A stretch of 61,916 nt of DNA from Pandoraea sp. (GCA_031291335.1 JARLJF010000060.1:1-61916); one strand, 5' to 3'; counted from the stretch's first letter, positions 24,823 to 35,088 are shown. A program made the numbers and translations. The notes: generated by a model from the letters alone, not told the origin.

Positions 24823-25473
24823 ATGAAGAAGATCATCGCTTGCGCCGTAGCCGCCGCTCTGGTGGGTGCCCCGGGCGCCTCGTACGCTCAACTCGGCGGG
24901 CTGACCAGCCTCGTGGGCGGCGGCAGCAAATCGGATAGCACCGCCGACCTGTCGGGCCAGCAAGCCGCGCTGGTGAAGAACTACGTCGCCGCCAACGTCG
25001 ACGTGCTCAACGCGAACGCCAAGATGGGTGAAGCCCTCGGTCTGAAGACGCAAGCCGAACAGGCTGCCGCAGTCGTGGCACAACTCTCGTCGGGCTCGAC
25101 GCAAGACAAGGATTCGGCATCGAAGGCTGTCAACGCCGTGGGCGACACGAGCGGCGCCATCGCGGCAAAGCTCAAGGAAAAGCCGGTGCTCGACGACGCC
25201 TCGAAGAAGACCTTCGCGCAAGGTCTCGGCCACCTCGCCCTGGGCATGGTCCACTACGCTGGCATGCGCAACGACGTGACGTCGATGGGCAACAACATGA
25301 AGAGCGCCTCGCCGATGGCACTGACGTCGCTGGGCGGCGCCACCTATGTCCTGTCGAACTTCCCGGGCTCGGTCACGGAAGCCGGCAAGGCACTGAAGAA
25401 TGCCGTCGACTTCGCACGCAGCAACGGTATCGAAGTGCCGTCGGATGCCACCAAGGCGCTCGCGGCGCTGTAA
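24823..25473 (+). CDS. Small secreted helical protein of unknown function
   Basis: 216 residues. I start it at ATG 24823, preceded by GGAGAAG; an upstream in-frame ATG at 24784 lacks a signal sequence. The signal peptide ends ASYAQ. The mature protein has a Gly-rich start (LGGLTSLVGGGSK), then long Ala-rich amphipathic helices and no cysteines. I do not recognise a family. It lies between the second secreted protein and the CsgG-like lipoprotein and may be the exported or structural component of the cluster. Confidence 0.72.
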   Translation: MKKIIACAVAAALVGAPGASYAQLGGLTSLVGGGSKSDSTADLSGQQAALVKNYVAANVDVLNANAKMGEALGLKTQAEQAAAVVAQLSSGSTQDKDSASKAVNAVGDTSGAIAAKLKEKPVLDDASKKTFAQGLGHLALGMVHYAGMRNDVTSMGNNMKSASPMALTSLGGATYVLSNFPGSVTEAGKALKNAVDFARSNGIEVPSDATKALAAL

Positions 25474-25497
25474 TCCGGCGAATACTCCAACAACGAC

Positions 25498-26937
25498 ATG
25501 ATGCGTAACTCGCTCACGGGGGCCCTTGCGGCCCTCTTTTTTATTGCCGGCTGCTCCGAGAAACCGGCAGACGCGCCCCAAGCCCCTTCCTCTGCCCCGA
25601 GTGCGGCAGCGCCCATACCTGATGTCGGTAAGGTCGAAACCGAAAAGACGACTGCGGTCGGCTTTGGTAACTCCGCAGGGGAAGCCGTGCTCGAAGCGAT
25701 GAAACTCGCTCTGATGCAGGTCAACGGCGCCGTGGTGCAGTCCGACAGTGTGACGGCCAAATACGGGCTGGACGTGAGTCTCAATCAGGACTCGGCGTCG
25801 CTGCGCGCGAGCGCATTCGCCGACATCGTGCAACAACGCTCGGGGGGCGTGATCCAGCGTCTGCGCGTGATCAGCCTCGACGAGCCGGGTGTCCTGTCGA
25901 AACGTTACAAGGCGAGCATCGAAGCCGATATCGCCAAGTTCAAGCCGTCGGCCGACATGCAGAAGCTCAAGGTCGTGATCGGCCCAGTCGTCTTCTCGCA
26001 GGCCTCGTTGCCGATGGGCGACACGAGCGTGCCGTCGCGCGAAGTCGCAGCGACGCTGCGCCAGCGTGTGAGCGACGCCCTCGTGCAAACCGGCCGCTTT
26101 GCCGTGCTCGACCGCGAGATGAGTCCCGAGATCGAGCAGGAACTCGACATGATCAAATCGGGTGAGGCGCCCAGCGCCGAACTGGCAAAGCTCTCGCAAG
26201 CGGCCAGCGCCGATCTCGTGTGGAGTGCCCGCGTCAGCGCGTTCAACTACACGCGGCAAGCCCGACAGTTGCGCACCAGCGATCGTCAACTCGTGAGCTA
26301 TTCGGGCGGCTGGGCACTCTCGCAGAAGATGGTGAACGTGGCCACGCGTCAGGTCTCGGCGGCCAGTTCGCTGAGCAATACGATGCCGGCGACGGCCCCG
26401 ACCACGCTGGGCACCGGCGTCGACGGGCAGCGCATCCTCACCGAGATGACCGATCAGGCCAGCAAGGCCATCGTCAGTGCCATCCTCCAATCGACGTTCC
26501 CCATCACGGTACTCGCCCGCGACGGCACCAATGTCGTCGTCAGCCAGGGCGGCCAGGCGCTGCGTGAAGGTGGTCGCTATGCGGTCGTCGCGCTGGGCAA
26601 CGAGTTCAAGGACCCCCAGACGGGGCAAAGCCTCGGACGCACCGAGAATCCGTGCTGCGAGCTGGTCGTTGAGCGCGTGACGCAGAACCTGTCGTACGGA
26701 CATCTCGAGAACGTGCGCGCCAACCTCAACCTCGACGCCCTGCCGATCGCCGGTCTTCAGGTGCGCGGCGAACTCGCCGGCAGGCCCGCACAGGCAGCGG
26801 CTCATGCCGTACCCGCTGCGACGGGTGCGGCACCCGACGCCGTAGTCGCCAAGGCCACGACCGGCGCAAAAGCGGCGAAGAAAGACGCGACTTCGGCCGG
26901 TGCGCAATCGGCACCGGCGCAAGACGATAAGTGGTGA
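25498..26937 (+). CDS. CsgG-family outer-membrane lipoprotein
   Basis: 479 residues. The lipobox IAGC (Cys19) follows a short signal. After a variable region (20-150) comes the CsgG/LpoB-like fold (about 155-330), including TGRFAVLDREMSPEIEQELD and the downstream DLVWSARVSAFNY. A beta-rich part follows, and the tail is Ala/Lys-rich and of low complexity (about 430-479). CsgG forms a secretion pore for curli; relatives include LpoB and HfaB. The protein is longer than CsgG (about 277 aa), and no curlin-like repeats are encoded nearby. A secretion or envelope-assembly function is therefore inferred. Confidence 0.78.
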   Translation: MMRNSLTGALAALFFIAGCSEKPADAPQAPSSAPSAAAPIPDVGKVETEKTTAVGFGNSAGEAVLEAMKLALMQVNGAVVQSDSVTAKYGLDVSLNQDSASLRASAFADIVQQRSGGVIQRLRVISLDEPGVLSKRYKASIEADIAKFKPSADMQKLKVVIGPVVFSQASLPMGDTSVPSREVAATLRQRVSDALVQTGRFAVLDREMSPEIEQELDMIKSGEAPSAELAKLSQAASADLVWSARVSAFNYTRQARQLRTSDRQLVSYSGGWALSQKMVNVATRQVSAASSLSNTMPATAPTTLGTGVDGQRILTEMTDQASKAIVSAILQSTFPITVLARDGTNVVVSQGGQALREGGRYAVVALGNEFKDPQTGQSLGRTENPCCELVVERVTQNLSYGHLENVRANLNLDALPIAGLQVRGELAGRPAQAAAHAVPAATGAAPDAVVAKATTGAKAAKKDATSAGAQSAPAQDDKW

Positions 26938-27055
26938 TACGCCATAGCAAGTCGTAGCACGTAGTACCACAGCAGGCCGTCGCCCCGCTTCAGGGTGACG
27001 GCCTGCGGTGCGCGAATTCATGAGAGGCCCCGGGGCCGGTGGCAGTGTGAGCCGT

Positions 27056-27075
27056 GCGACGCGAGTAGAATCCGC
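27056..27075 (+). repeat. 20-bp repeat, copy 1 (possible promoter core)
   Basis: GCGACGCGAGTAGAATCCGC occurs here and, identically, at 29333-29352, in both cases 70-100 bp upstream of a plus-strand gene. It contains TAGAAT, a fair -10 box. It lies 101 bp before the helicase start. Confidence 0.5.
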
Positions 27076-27176
27076 GACACGCACAGTTGGCGATTGTCGC
27101 CGCTGGCGCAGAAGTCGACGGGCCCGACTCATGAGGCATCATCATGCGTCGCCCCGCTCTCAGCAAGGTTGATGTC

Positions 27177-29321
27177 ATGAGTGAAACGAAGCCCCCTGCC
27201 CGCGCCCCGCGATTCGTGCCCAATGGGCCCGCGCTGACCGCCGAGCAGATCGCCCTTCAGGTCGCGAACGAGCGGGTCTGCATCGCCATGGCCAACGCGG
27301 GTACCGGCAAGACGACAACGCTCGTCGCGCGCATCGGCGAAGCCATCGCTGGCGGCACGCCACCCGAGCAGATCCTCGCGCTGACCTTCACCACCACCGC
27401 CGCCGATGTGCTGCGCGCCCGCCTGCAACGCTCCGGCATCCATGCCGAATTGCATAAGCGCGTGCGGGTTTCGACCTTCGACGACTACAGTCACGAAGTG
27501 CTCGACACCTTGCCCACCGCGAACGAACGCGCGCGGCGCATTCAGCGCGACAGCTTCCTGACGTCGTACATTGCCGACGCCATGGAAACATTGCGTGACA
27601 GTGACGATATCGAACACCGCTACCCACAGGGCACCTTTGAGGACAACCACATCAACGTGGCGCAAAGCCTGGAGGCCATGCGAAAACTCAAAGCCGGCGG
27701 CGCACTGTTCGATGATGTCGACGACGAGCAGCTTGACGACTTTCTCGAACGCCTGGACGTCACCCCGGCGCAGTACGCCATTACTCAGGCCTATGAGCGC
27801 ATTCGCGTGGGCGCGATCGACGAGCCGAAGTTTCGCGACCGCTTCGACGCGACATACGATCTGGCGCAGTTGATCGATCGTGAGAGCGTCGCGCCGCAAT
27901 ACTTCGCGCCGTGTCGTCTGATCGTGTGCGACGAGCAGCACGACTTCAACGAGGCGTCGTACCGCGTGCTGCGCCACCTGCTGCGCACGCTGAATTGCCG
28001 ATTCGTCGGCGTGGGCGATCGCGATCAGGTCATTCACGGCGCGATGGGCGCGAGCGATGTGTACATGGGAGATCGCTTCCAGATGGATTTCTCCGGCGCG
28101 ACGGCCTACCGCCTCACGCGCACGTTCCGTCACGGTCCACATATCGCCTATCCGGTCGCGGCCTTCAAACGCAAGACCATCGAATCGTATCTGCGCCGTC
28201 ACACGCCCATCGAGGTAATCAAGGCGGACAGCTCGCAAGACGCCGTGGCACATGCCGTGCTGACCGATGTGCAGACCTGGCTCCAGGACAGCGACAAGCG
28301 CGCGACCTGCGCGGTGCTTTTGCGCGACTGGCATCAGAGTGCTGCGGTGGAAGAGGCCCTGTGGCGAGCCGAGATCGCGTTTGAATCGCCGAACAAGGAA
28401 GGTTTTCAGTTCCGCGAAGAGATCCGATTCGTGCGCGCCGTGTTCGCGCTGGCAATGCGGGCACACGACACCATCGACGAGCGCGAGCGCATGTCAGTGG
28501 CCGCCGTGCTCGGCATCTTCGCGAACATTCGCCTGTCGCGCGACCAATATTTGCTGACGGCCAAGCATCCGGAACTGATCGAGCAAATCTATACGTCATA
28601 TCTGCTGGGCGCAGCACCGGGCACCCCGGCCGCCAACATCGGCCAATTGATCCGCGAATTGCGCGCCAGCCTGCCGACGCTCTCGGCCGGCGACGCCTTC
28701 CGTCGTATCCGTCAAAAGATCGATTTTCAGGCGGTCGCCACCCGCTTGTACGCGCGTCCGTATGACGTCGATCTCGTCGAGCGCACGCTGCGCGCCTTTG
28801 CGTCGACACTGCCTTCGGATGACACCTCTCTCGTCGATTATTTCTCGTCGATGATGGCGCGCCTGTCTGCCACGCGTCGCACACGGACGGGCACCCGGGT
28901 GAGCGTCGACACGGTTGCGAACATCAAGGGCAAGGAGTTCGATCACGTCATCATTCCCTTTATGGAGCGCAACGAATTCCCCAATCCGTTCTCGCAGATT
29001 GAGAGCGAGAAGAATCTGTTTTACGTCGCGCTGACGCGAGCGCGCGAATCGCTGTCGCTCATTACGACGCAGGACGAAGCGCGGCAAAGCGGGTTCATTG
29101 CATCGCTCGACCTCACGCATACGAATCGCCTTGCCGACGATGCGCTCGCTCGCAACATGGCAATGCCGGTGGATACCCCTGCAGCGCGGCGCTATCTGAG
29201 CGGCGACACCTACGGCGCGAAAGACCAGTTGACCGCGCGCGGCGCCGCCTACGACGCTGCACGGCGACAGTGGTACATCACGCCGGAGAAAGACTCGGAA
29301 GCCTTCGCGCAGTGGTTGTGA
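27177..29321 (+). CDS. UvrD/Rep-family superfamily-1 DNA helicase
   Basis: 714 residues from ATG 27177; an in-frame ATG 33 bp upstream is less likely. Motifs run in order: MANAGTGKTTT (Walker A, about 38-48), LTFTTTAADVLRAR (Ia), CDEQHDF (II, DExx type), GVGDRDQVIHGAMGA (III), TRTFRHGPHIAYPV (IV), NIKGKEFDHVIIPF (V) and LFYVALTRARESLSLI (VI). It hydrolyses ATP to unwind DNA in the cytoplasm. Full motif content argues for an active enzyme. It is shorter than Rep/UvrD (670-720 is at the lower end) and is transcribed alone. Which repair or defence pathway it serves is not evident from its neighbours. Confidence 0.9.
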   Translation: MSETKPPARAPRFVPNGPALTAEQIALQVANERVCIAMANAGTGKTTTLVARIGEAIAGGTPPEQILALTFTTTAADVLRARLQRSGIHAELHKRVRVSTFDDYSHEVLDTLPTANERARRIQRDSFLTSYIADAMETLRDSDDIEHRYPQGTFEDNHINVAQSLEAMRKLKAGGALFDDVDDEQLDDFLERLDVTPAQYAITQAYERIRVGAIDEPKFRDRFDATYDLAQLIDRESVAPQYFAPCRLIVCDEQHDFNEASYRVLRHLLRTLNCRFVGVGDRDQVIHGAMGASDVYMGDRFQMDFSGATAYRLTRTFRHGPHIAYPVAAFKRKTIESYLRRHTPIEVIKADSSQDAVAHAVLTDVQTWLQDSDKRATCAVLLRDWHQSAAVEEALWRAEIAFESPNKEGFQFREEIRFVRAVFALAMRAHDTIDERERMSVAAVLGIFANIRLSRDQYLLTAKHPELIEQIYTSYLLGAAPGTPAANIGQLIRELRASLPTLSAGDAFRRIRQKIDFQAVATRLYARPYDVDLVERTLRAFASTLPSDDTSLVDYFSSMMARLSATRRTRTGTRVSVDTVANIKGKEFDHVIIPFMERNEFPNPFSQIESEKNLFYVALTRARESLSLITTQDEARQSGFIASLDLTHTNRLADDALARNMAMPVDTPAARRYLSGDTYGAKDQLTARGAAYDAARRQWYITPEKDSEAFAQWL

Positions 29322-29332
29322 ACGAAGGTCAC

Positions 29333-29352
29333 GCGACGCGAGTAGAATCCGC
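29333..29352 (+). repeat. 20-bp repeat, copy 2 (possible promoter core)
   Basis: Identical to 27056-27075. It lies 74 bp before the creA start and 12 bp after the helicase stop, so it probably carries the creA promoter (-10 TAGAAT). Confidence 0.5.
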
Positions 29353-29425
29353 AACGCGCGACGCGCATGGCGGGTGAATGTCACGGTAAGCCAGCATTTC
29401 GCAGCATTTGACGGAACACACTCTC

Positions 29426-29890
29426 ATGAAGAAAGTACTCGCACTGGCGCTGATGGTCGCCGCGAATTTGGCCCACGCCGAACGCATCGGCGACGTCAGC
29501 ACCGCGTTCAAGCTGGTGGGACCGGATCACAAGATTGTCGTGGATGCCTTCGACGATCCGAAGGTGCACGGCGTCACGTGCTACGTGTCGCGTGCGAAGA
29601 CCGGTGGCGTCAAGGGCATGGTCGGACTGGCGGAAGACAAGTCGGAAGCCTCGATTGCCTGCCGCCCCGTGGGACCGATTTCGTTTGGCAGCCCATTGCC
29701 GAAGGAAGAAGAGGTCTTCTCGGAAGGTCTTTCGCCGCTCTTCAAGAAGCTGCGCATCGTGCGCATGGTCGACAAGACACGCAATACGCTCGTCTATCTC
29801 ACCTATTCGGACAAGCTCGTCGACGGCTCCCCTCAGAACAGCGTGACCGCCGTCCCGGTGGATCGCGCCACGCCGATTCCGACGAAGTAA
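29426..29890 (+). CDS. creA: CreA family protein
   Basis: 154 residues from ATG 29426; a TTG 18 bp upstream is rejected because the signal peptide MKKVLALALMVAANLAHA starts at the ATG. The family hallmark GDVSTAFKLVGPDHKIVVDAF and the pattern GVTCYVSRAKTGG...SIACRPVGPI are present. Two cysteines (in GVTCY and SIACR) probably form a disulphide. CreA is a conserved small periplasmic protein of unknown function in proteobacteria. Confidence 0.9.
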   Translation: MKKVLALALMVAANLAHAERIGDVSTAFKLVGPDHKIVVDAFDDPKVHGVTCYVSRAKTGGVKGMVGLAEDKSEASIACRPVGPISFGSPLPKEEEVFSEGLSPLFKKLRIVRMVDKTRNTLVYLTYSDKLVDGSPQNSVTAVPVDRATPIPTK

Positions 29891-29932
29891 GCGGCGCGTC
29901 CGGCAGCAGGCCTGGCGGCTGCGCGACAGGCA

Positions 29933-31837
29933 TCATCCGCGCAGCAAGCCGAAACGCTTCAATTTCCGGTAGAGCGTGTTGCGGCTCACGCCTAGCTTGC
30001 GCGCTGCGGCGCTGACCTGTCCCTGACAGGCATCGAGCGTCGCGCGCAATGCCTGACGCTCCGCCGCCTCCAGCGGGGCCTCCACCGGCGGCTGCGCGCC
30101 CACACGCGTCTGCGCTTCACGCAACTCATCCGGCAGATCGTCCGGCGTAATCACACCGCTCTCGCTCAGCGCCACCAACGTCCGGATAACGCTGCGCATC
30201 TGGCGCACGTTGCCCGGCCACGCATAGGCGCACAGCCGATCCTGCGCGGCGTCCGTCACTGTGGTGCGGCCCTGCTCGCAAGCCTGCGCCAACAGCCGTT
30301 GCATCAGATCGATCTTGTCTTCGCGATCGCGCAGCGGCGGCACACTGACCTCAAGGCCGCTAAGACGGTAGAACAGGTCCTCACGGAATAGCCGTTCGGT
30401 GATGCGCTCGGAAAGATCGCGGTGCGTGGCACTGAGAATGCGGATGTCGAGCGGCACCGGCTCGCCACCGCCGAGCGGCGACACCATGCGGTCTTCCAGC
30501 ACGCGTAGCAAGCGGGTCTGCATGGCGAACGGCATGTCGCCGATCTCGTCGAGAAACAGCGTGCCGCCGTTGGCTTGCCACAGTTTGCCGTTCATCCCCT
30601 CTTTACGCGCACCGGTGAAGCTGCCGCCCACGTAACCGAAAAGCTCGCTCTCGATCAGCGACTCGGGAATCGCCGCGCAATTGAGCGCCACAAACGGGCC
30701 GCTTGCCCGCGCACTCGCCGTATGCACAGCGCGCGCGAATACTTCCTTGCCGCTCCCGGTTTCGCCACGAATCAGCACCGGTACGTCATGCGCAAAGACA
30801 CGGCATGCCCGCGAGAACGCGCGCGCCAAGGTCGGATCGGAAAACGGTTTGACGGGCGTGTCTTGCGCAGGAACCGGTAGACGGCTCACTCGGCGCGCCG
30901 CGCGCAGCGGCGCGCGCACCATCGCCAATAACGCCTCGCCCGTATGGGTGCGAATCGGCCAGCACGCGCTGGGAGTGGGATGCGCCTGCGCGAGCAACGC
31001 GTCGAGTGTCTGGGCAAACCATTGATCCACGCGCGTGCCCACAATCTCGTCGCGCGTCGAACCTAATCGATTCAATGCGCTTTGGTTGGCCGCGAGCACA
31101 CGCCCCGTGTCATCGAACGCGATCAGTGCCTGCGCGAAGCCCCCCAGATGATCGGCCTGCTCCTGCAATTGCAGCAGCCATTCGTCGCGATAGTGAAGGA
31201 AGAAGTACTCGCTCTCCACGACCTTCGCCGAGAGGTTCACCAAGGCAAGCGTGTGAAACTGGCTTTGCCGGGTGAGGTCCGCGCTGGTCGACGACACGTC
31301 GATCACGGCGAGCAAATCGCCTTGGGGGGCAAACACAGGACTGGCCGTACAGGTAAGTGGCGTGTGCAACGCCCGGAAATGATCCTGCTGACAGATGATG
31401 ACCGGTGCTCGCTCGACCGCACAGGTGCCGATGCCGTTCGTGCCTTCGCACGATTCGCTCCAGTCAGCCCCGGGCCATAGCCCGGCGCGATGAAAATCGT
31501 CGCGCCTGCCGTCATGAAGTCGCGAGTCGACGATCACGCCGTCGGGGGCCGTGAGGAGCACCGCCTGATGCGGGTTCATCAGTTGACGTTGCAAGCGCTC
31601 GAGCACGGGCGTGGAGACACTGCGCAAGCGCTCCATCGCGCTACGCCGCTCGCGCAGTTGTGTCGACTCCAGCACGCGCGGCGCCATACGCGCCCCCGGA
31701 TCGAGGGCGTGCGTATCCAGACAGCGGCGCCAGGAGTTGGTGATGTTCGGGTCCGTCGCGGCAGCACCGGACGGCGTATGACCTTGTACGACATTCAGCA
31801 CACGACGCGCGTGCGCGGATTCTGTATTGGCTGGCAT
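29933..31837 (-). CDS. Sigma-54-dependent activator, AcoR-like (GAF, AAA+, Fis HTH)
   Basis: 634 residues from ATG 31837. The order is an N-terminal sensor with a GAF-type domain (about 70-210), a PAS-like part (about 225-300), a central AAA+ sigma-54 interaction domain (about 335-560) with Walker A GETGSGKE and Walker B LFLDEIGD, and a C-terminal Fis helix-turn-helix (about 590-630, [21 protein letters not shown]). The sigma-54-contacting loop reads GSFTGA where GAFTGA is standard. It is divergent from the aldehyde dehydrogenase gene, whose upstream region has a -24/-12 promoter and TGTC/GACA inverted repeats. It most likely activates those genes in response to an alcohol, aldehyde or acetoin-like signal. 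Confidence 0.9.
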   Translation of the reverse strand: MPANTESAHARRVLNVVQGHTPSGAAATDPNITNSWRRCLDTHALDPGARMAPRVLESTQLRERRSAMERLRSVSTPVLERLQRQLMNPHQAVLLTAPDGVIVDSRLHDGRRDDFHRAGLWPGADWSESCEGTNGIGTCAVERAPVIICQQDHFRALHTPLTCTASPVFAPQGDLLAVIDVSSTSADLTRQSQFHTLALVNLSAKVVESEYFFLHYRDEWLLQLQEQADHLGGFAQALIAFDDTGRVLAANQSALNRLGSTRDEIVGTRVDQWFAQTLDALLAQAHPTPSACWPIRTHTGEALLAMVRAPLRAARRVSRLPVPAQDTPVKPFSDPTLARAFSRACRVFAHDVPVLIRGETGSGKEVFARAVHTASARASGPFVALNCAAIPESLIESELFGYVGGSFTGARKEGMNGKLWQANGGTLFLDEIGDMPFAMQTRLLRVLEDRMVSPLGGGEPVPLDIRILSATHRDLSERITERLFREDLFYRLSGLEVSVPPLRDREDKIDLMQRLLAQACEQGRTTVTDAAQDRLCAYAWPGNVRQMRSVIRTLVALSESGVITPDDLPDELREAQTRVGAQPPVEAPLEAAERQALRATLDACQGQVSAAARKLGVSRNTLYRKLKRFGLLRG

Positions 31838-31945
31838 TGGTCGTCTCCCCCGTGCCGGATGATCTCGTAGTCGTTCCCGAAGCATGTCCCATGCCGGGGG
31901 TGATTGCAATGCGCTATGTCAATCGGGATGCGCAAAGCGATTGCC

Positions 31946-31995
31946 TGTCACGACGACGAGACAACGGGTGTCACCGCGCGGGACAAAGGTGTCCC
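31946..31995. promoter_or_regulatory. TGTC/GACA inverted repeats, candidate activator sites
   Basis: TGTC-N10-GACA (31946-31963) is followed by TGTC at 31969-31972 and the perfect repeat GGGACA-aagg-TGTCCC (31980-31995). They lie 66-115 bp upstream of the -24/-12 promoter, the usual distance for enhancer sites of sigma-54 activators. Assignment to the regulator at 29933 is inferred. Confidence 0.5.
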
Positions 31996-32060
31996 GGATT
32001 CGGCACACCCGGGCGCCGCCGCAGGCCCGTCAGCCGCATGGAGAGGGCGTCCGCCGGGGG

Positions 32061-32076
32061 TGGCCCGCGACTTGCT
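32061..32076 (+). promoter_or_regulatory. Sigma-54 promoter (-24/-12) of the aldehyde dehydrogenase gene
   Basis: TGGCCCGCGACTTGCT matches the sigma-54 consensus TGGCAC-N5-TTGC with the invariant GG and GC separated by 10 nt. It lies 55 bp before the start codon at 32131 and downstream of the activator-site repeats. Confidence 0.75.
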
Positions 32077-32130
32077 TATTGCCCCGTGTGGCCACAGCGC
32101 CACCGACACGACAATATCCGGAGACACAAC

Positions 32131-33651
32131 ATGCGATACGCCCCACCCGGCACGCCCGGTGCCTTGCTGTCTTTGCAGCCGCGTTACGAGAACTACATCG
32201 GCGGCAAGTTCGTTCCGCCCGTGGAAGGACGCTACTTCACCAACACGTCGCCGGTCACCGGAGGGGTCATCGGCGAGTTTCCGCGATCGAGCGGCGCGGA
32301 TATCGAACTGGCGCTCGACGCGGCGCATGCCGCAGCGGCCAAGTGGGGCAAGACGTCGGTCCAGGCACGCTCACGCGTTCTGCTGCAAATCGCTGACCGG
32401 CTCGAAGGGCAGCTTGAGCGTTTCGCCGTCGCCGAGACGTGGGACAACGGCAAGCCCGTGCGAGAGACGCTCGCCGCCGACCTGCCGCTCGCCATCGATC
32501 ACTTCCGCTACTTCGCCGGCTGCATTCGTGCGCAGGAAGGCACCGCGGCCGAAATCGACGAGCACACGGCCGCGTATCACTTCCATGAGCCGCTCGGTGT
32601 CGTCGGTCAGATCATTCCGTGGAACTTCCCGCTGCTGATGGCCGCGTGGAAGCTGGCCCCCGCCCTCGCCGCAGGGAACTGCGTAGTCCTCAAACCCGCC
32701 GAGCAAACACCGCTCACGATTACGTTGTTTGCCGAGCTGGTCGGCGATCTGCTGCCGCCGGGGGTGCTCAATATCGTTCAGGGCTTCGGTAAGGAAGCTG
32801 GCGAAGCCCTGGCAACCAGCCGGCGCATCGCGAAGATCGCCTTCACCGGGTCGACGCCCGTGGGCGGGCACATTCTGGCGCGTGCGGCGGCCAATCTGAT
32901 CCCGAGCACCGTCGAGCTGGGCGGCAAGTCGCCGAACCTCTTCTTCGAAGACATCATGCATGGCGAGCCGGAGTTCATCGAGAAGGCTGCCGAAGGCCTC
33001 GTGCTGGGCTTCCTGAATCAGGGCGAGGTCTGCACCTGCCCGTCGCGCGCGCTCGTGCAGGAGTCGATCTACGAGCCGTTCATGGAGGTCGTGATGGCGC
33101 GCGTGGCGCGCATCAAGCGCGGCGATCCACTGGACACGGAAACGGCCATCGGCGCACAGGCGTCGCAACAACAGTTCGACAAGATTCTGACGTACCTCGA
33201 TCTCGCACGCAAAGAAGGCGCTCAAGTGCTGACGGGCGGTGGTATCGAGATGCTGGATGGCCCGCTGGCGTCGGGTTTCTACATTCAGCCGACGCTGCTC
33301 AAGGGCGAGAACCACATGCGCGTGTTCCAGGAGGAAATCTTCGGCCCGGTGGTCGGCGTGACTACGTTCCGCGACGAAGCGCAAGCGCTGGCGATTGCCA
33401 ACGACACCGAGTTCGGTCTGGGTGCCGGTGTGTGGACTCGCGACATCAATCGCGCGTATCGCATGGGACGCGGCATTCAGGCAGGCCGTGTGTGGACCAA
33501 CTGCTATCACCTGTATCCCGCGCATGCCGCGTTTGGCGGGTACAAGAAGTCGGGCATCGGTCGCGAGACACACAAGATGATGCTGGACCACTATCAGCAG
33601 ACGAAAAATCTGCTGGTCAGCTACGACGTCAATCCGCTCGGGTTCTTTTGA
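32131..33651 (+). CDS. NAD-dependent aldehyde (acetaldehyde) dehydrogenase, ExaC/AcoD type
   Basis: 506 residues from ATG 32131; the longer upstream frame overlaps the regulator and is not coding. Family motifs: [37 protein letters not shown] (general-base Glu) and [11 protein letters not shown] with catalytic Cys301. Length and motif NQGEVCTC fit the acetaldehyde dehydrogenases induced with ethanol or acetoin metabolism. The enzyme oxidises aldehyde to acid with NAD in the cytoplasm. A sigma-54 promoter, the adjacent activator and a following iron alcohol dehydrogenase suggest an alcohol-to-acid route. Confidence 0.9.
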   Translation: MRYAPPGTPGALLSLQPRYENYIGGKFVPPVEGRYFTNTSPVTGGVIGEFPRSSGADIELALDAAHAAAAKWGKTSVQARSRVLLQIADRLEGQLERFAVAETWDNGKPVRETLAADLPLAIDHFRYFAGCIRAQEGTAAEIDEHTAAYHFHEPLGVVGQIIPWNFPLLMAAWKLAPALAAGNCVVLKPAEQTPLTITLFAELVGDLLPPGVLNIVQGFGKEAGEALATSRRIAKIAFTGSTPVGGHILARAAANLIPSTVELGGKSPNLFFEDIMHGEPEFIEKAAEGLVLGFLNQGEVCTCPSRALVQESIYEPFMEVVMARVARIKRGDPLDTETAIGAQASQQQFDKILTYLDLARKEGAQVLTGGGIEMLDGPLASGFYIQPTLLKGENHMRVFQEEIFGPVVGVTTFRDEAQALAIANDTEFGLGAGVWTRDINRAYRMGRGIQAGRVWTNCYHLYPAHAAFGGYKKSGIGRETHKMMLDHYQQTKNLLVSYDVNPLGFF

Positions 33652-33815
33652 ACGACCGCTCTATTCGCCTCTGAGTTTGCAACAGATCAAAGACGCATCG
33701 CGCCGTGAGTGCGATGCTGTCTTCAATGCTTGCGAAAGATGATTCTGGACACCCCATGCGCGCCTTGAGATGCGCACGCGGTGTGCCCCTCACAGAACAA
33801 ATAAGGAGCATGACC

Positions 33816-34964
33816 ATGAGCACGACCTTCTTTATCCCCGCCGTCAACATGATGGGCATTGGTAGCCTCGACGAGGCGATCGCCGCCCTGCGTCAATATC
33901 ATTTCCGCCGTGCCCTGATCGTGACCGACGCCGGACTCGCCAAGGCGGGTGTCGCGGAAAAAGTGGCGAAGCTGCTGACCCAACAAGACATCCAGTCAGT
34001 AGTGTTCGACGGCGCCAAGCCGAACCCGACCGTCGGCAACGTGGAGGCCGGGCTCGCCATCCTCAAACAGAACCAGTGCGATTTCGTGATTTCTCTGGGC
34101 GGCGGATCGCCGCACGACTGTGCGAAGGGCATTGCGTTGTGCGCGGCCAATGGCGGACATATCGCCGACTACGAAGGCGTCGATCGCTCGAAGAAACCGC
34201 AACTGCCGCTCATCGCGATCAACACGACGGCCGGCACCGCCAGCGAAATGACCCGGTTCTGCATCATCACCGACGAGAAGCGTCACGTGAAGATGGCGAT
34301 CGTCGACCGTAACGTCACACCATTGCTGTCGGTCAACGATCCGGCATTGATGGCGGCCATGCCCAAGGGCCTCACGGCAGCCACCGGCATGGACGCCCTG
34401 ACGCACGCCACCGAAGCGTATGTCTCGACCGCAGCAACGCCGATCACCGATGCCTGTGCGCTCAAGGCCGTCACGCTGATTTCGCAGAACTTGCGTCGCG
34501 CGGTGTCGCATGGCGATGACATGACGGCGCGCGAGAACATGGCGTACGCGCAATTCCTCGCGGGGATGGCGTTCAACAACGCCTCGCTTGGGTATGTGCA
34601 CGCGATGGCGCATCAGCTCGGCGGGTTCTATGACTTGCCGCATGGCGTTTGTAATGCGGTGCTGCTGCCGCACGTGGAAGAGTTCAACGCGAGCGTGAGC
34701 GCGGGACGGTTGAAGGACATCGCACAGGCAATGGGTGAAAAGGTCGATGGACTGAGCGATGGGGAAGGCGCGAAGGTGGCGATTGCCGCGATCCGCCGAC
34801 TGTCGAAAGACATCGGCATTCCTGGCGGGCTGGCCGAGCTTGGGGCAAAGGTGGAAGACATTCCGACACTCGCGGCCAATGCGATGCAGGATGCATGCGG
34901 ATTCACCAACCCGCGTCGTGCAGAGCAAGCCGAGATCGAAGAGATCTTCCGCCGGGCGTTTTAA
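33816..34964 (+). CDS. Iron-containing alcohol dehydrogenase
   Basis: 382 residues. AAGGAG (33803-33808) is 7 nt before ATG 33816 but only 1 nt before the ATG at 33810, so the second ATG is chosen. Group III motifs: [13 protein letters not shown] (NAD binding), [25 protein letters not shown] and [27 protein letters not shown], with the metal-binding Asp and His residues in place. It interconverts primary alcohols and aldehydes. It follows the aldehyde dehydrogenase by 164 bp that include an inverted repeat (33695-33717) but no obvious terminator, so it may be co-transcribed. Confidence 0.9.
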   Translation: MSTTFFIPAVNMMGIGSLDEAIAALRQYHFRRALIVTDAGLAKAGVAEKVAKLLTQQDIQSVVFDGAKPNPTVGNVEAGLAILKQNQCDFVISLGGGSPHDCAKGIALCAANGGHIADYEGVDRSKKPQLPLIAINTTAGTASEMTRFCIITDEKRHVKMAIVDRNVTPLLSVNDPALMAAMPKGLTAATGMDALTHATEAYVSTAATPITDACALKAVTLISQNLRRAVSHGDDMTARENMAYAQFLAGMAFNNASLGYVHAMAHQLGGFYDLPHGVCNAVLLPHVEEFNASVSAGRLKDIAQAMGEKVDGLSDGEGAKVAIAAIRRLSKDIGIPGGLAELGAKVEDIPTLAANAMQDACGFTNPRRAEQAEIEEIFRRAF

Positions 34965-35040
34965 CCGGTAACGCGATTCGGATGCGGGACGGTGTCGCCA
35001 TCGTCTGAACGGATCGCGGCTTACCTGCAAGGTGAGACCA

Positions 35041-35077
35041 CGAAGGGTTGCGTGAGGTTACGCGGCCCTTCGTTTTC
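35041..35077 (+). terminator. Rho-independent terminator after the alcohol dehydrogenase
   Basis: CGAAGGGTTGCG pairs with CGCGGCCCTTCG (two G-U pairs) around an 8-nt loop, followed by TTTT on the plus strand. It separates this gene from the convergent MFS gene. Confidence 0.75.
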
Positions 35078-35088
35078 GCCATCGGCAA

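Noticed and set aside
24793..27132. 779-codon minus-strand open frame across the CsgG cluster
   Set aside because: Arg/His/Gly-rich shadow of two plus-strand genes that have signal peptides, ribosome sites and family motifs.
33695..33717. Inverted repeat between the aldehyde and alcohol dehydrogenase genes as a terminator
   Set aside because: GCATCGC/GCGATGC has a 9-nt loop and no U tract; it may be an mRNA structure but does not qualify as an intrinsic terminator.
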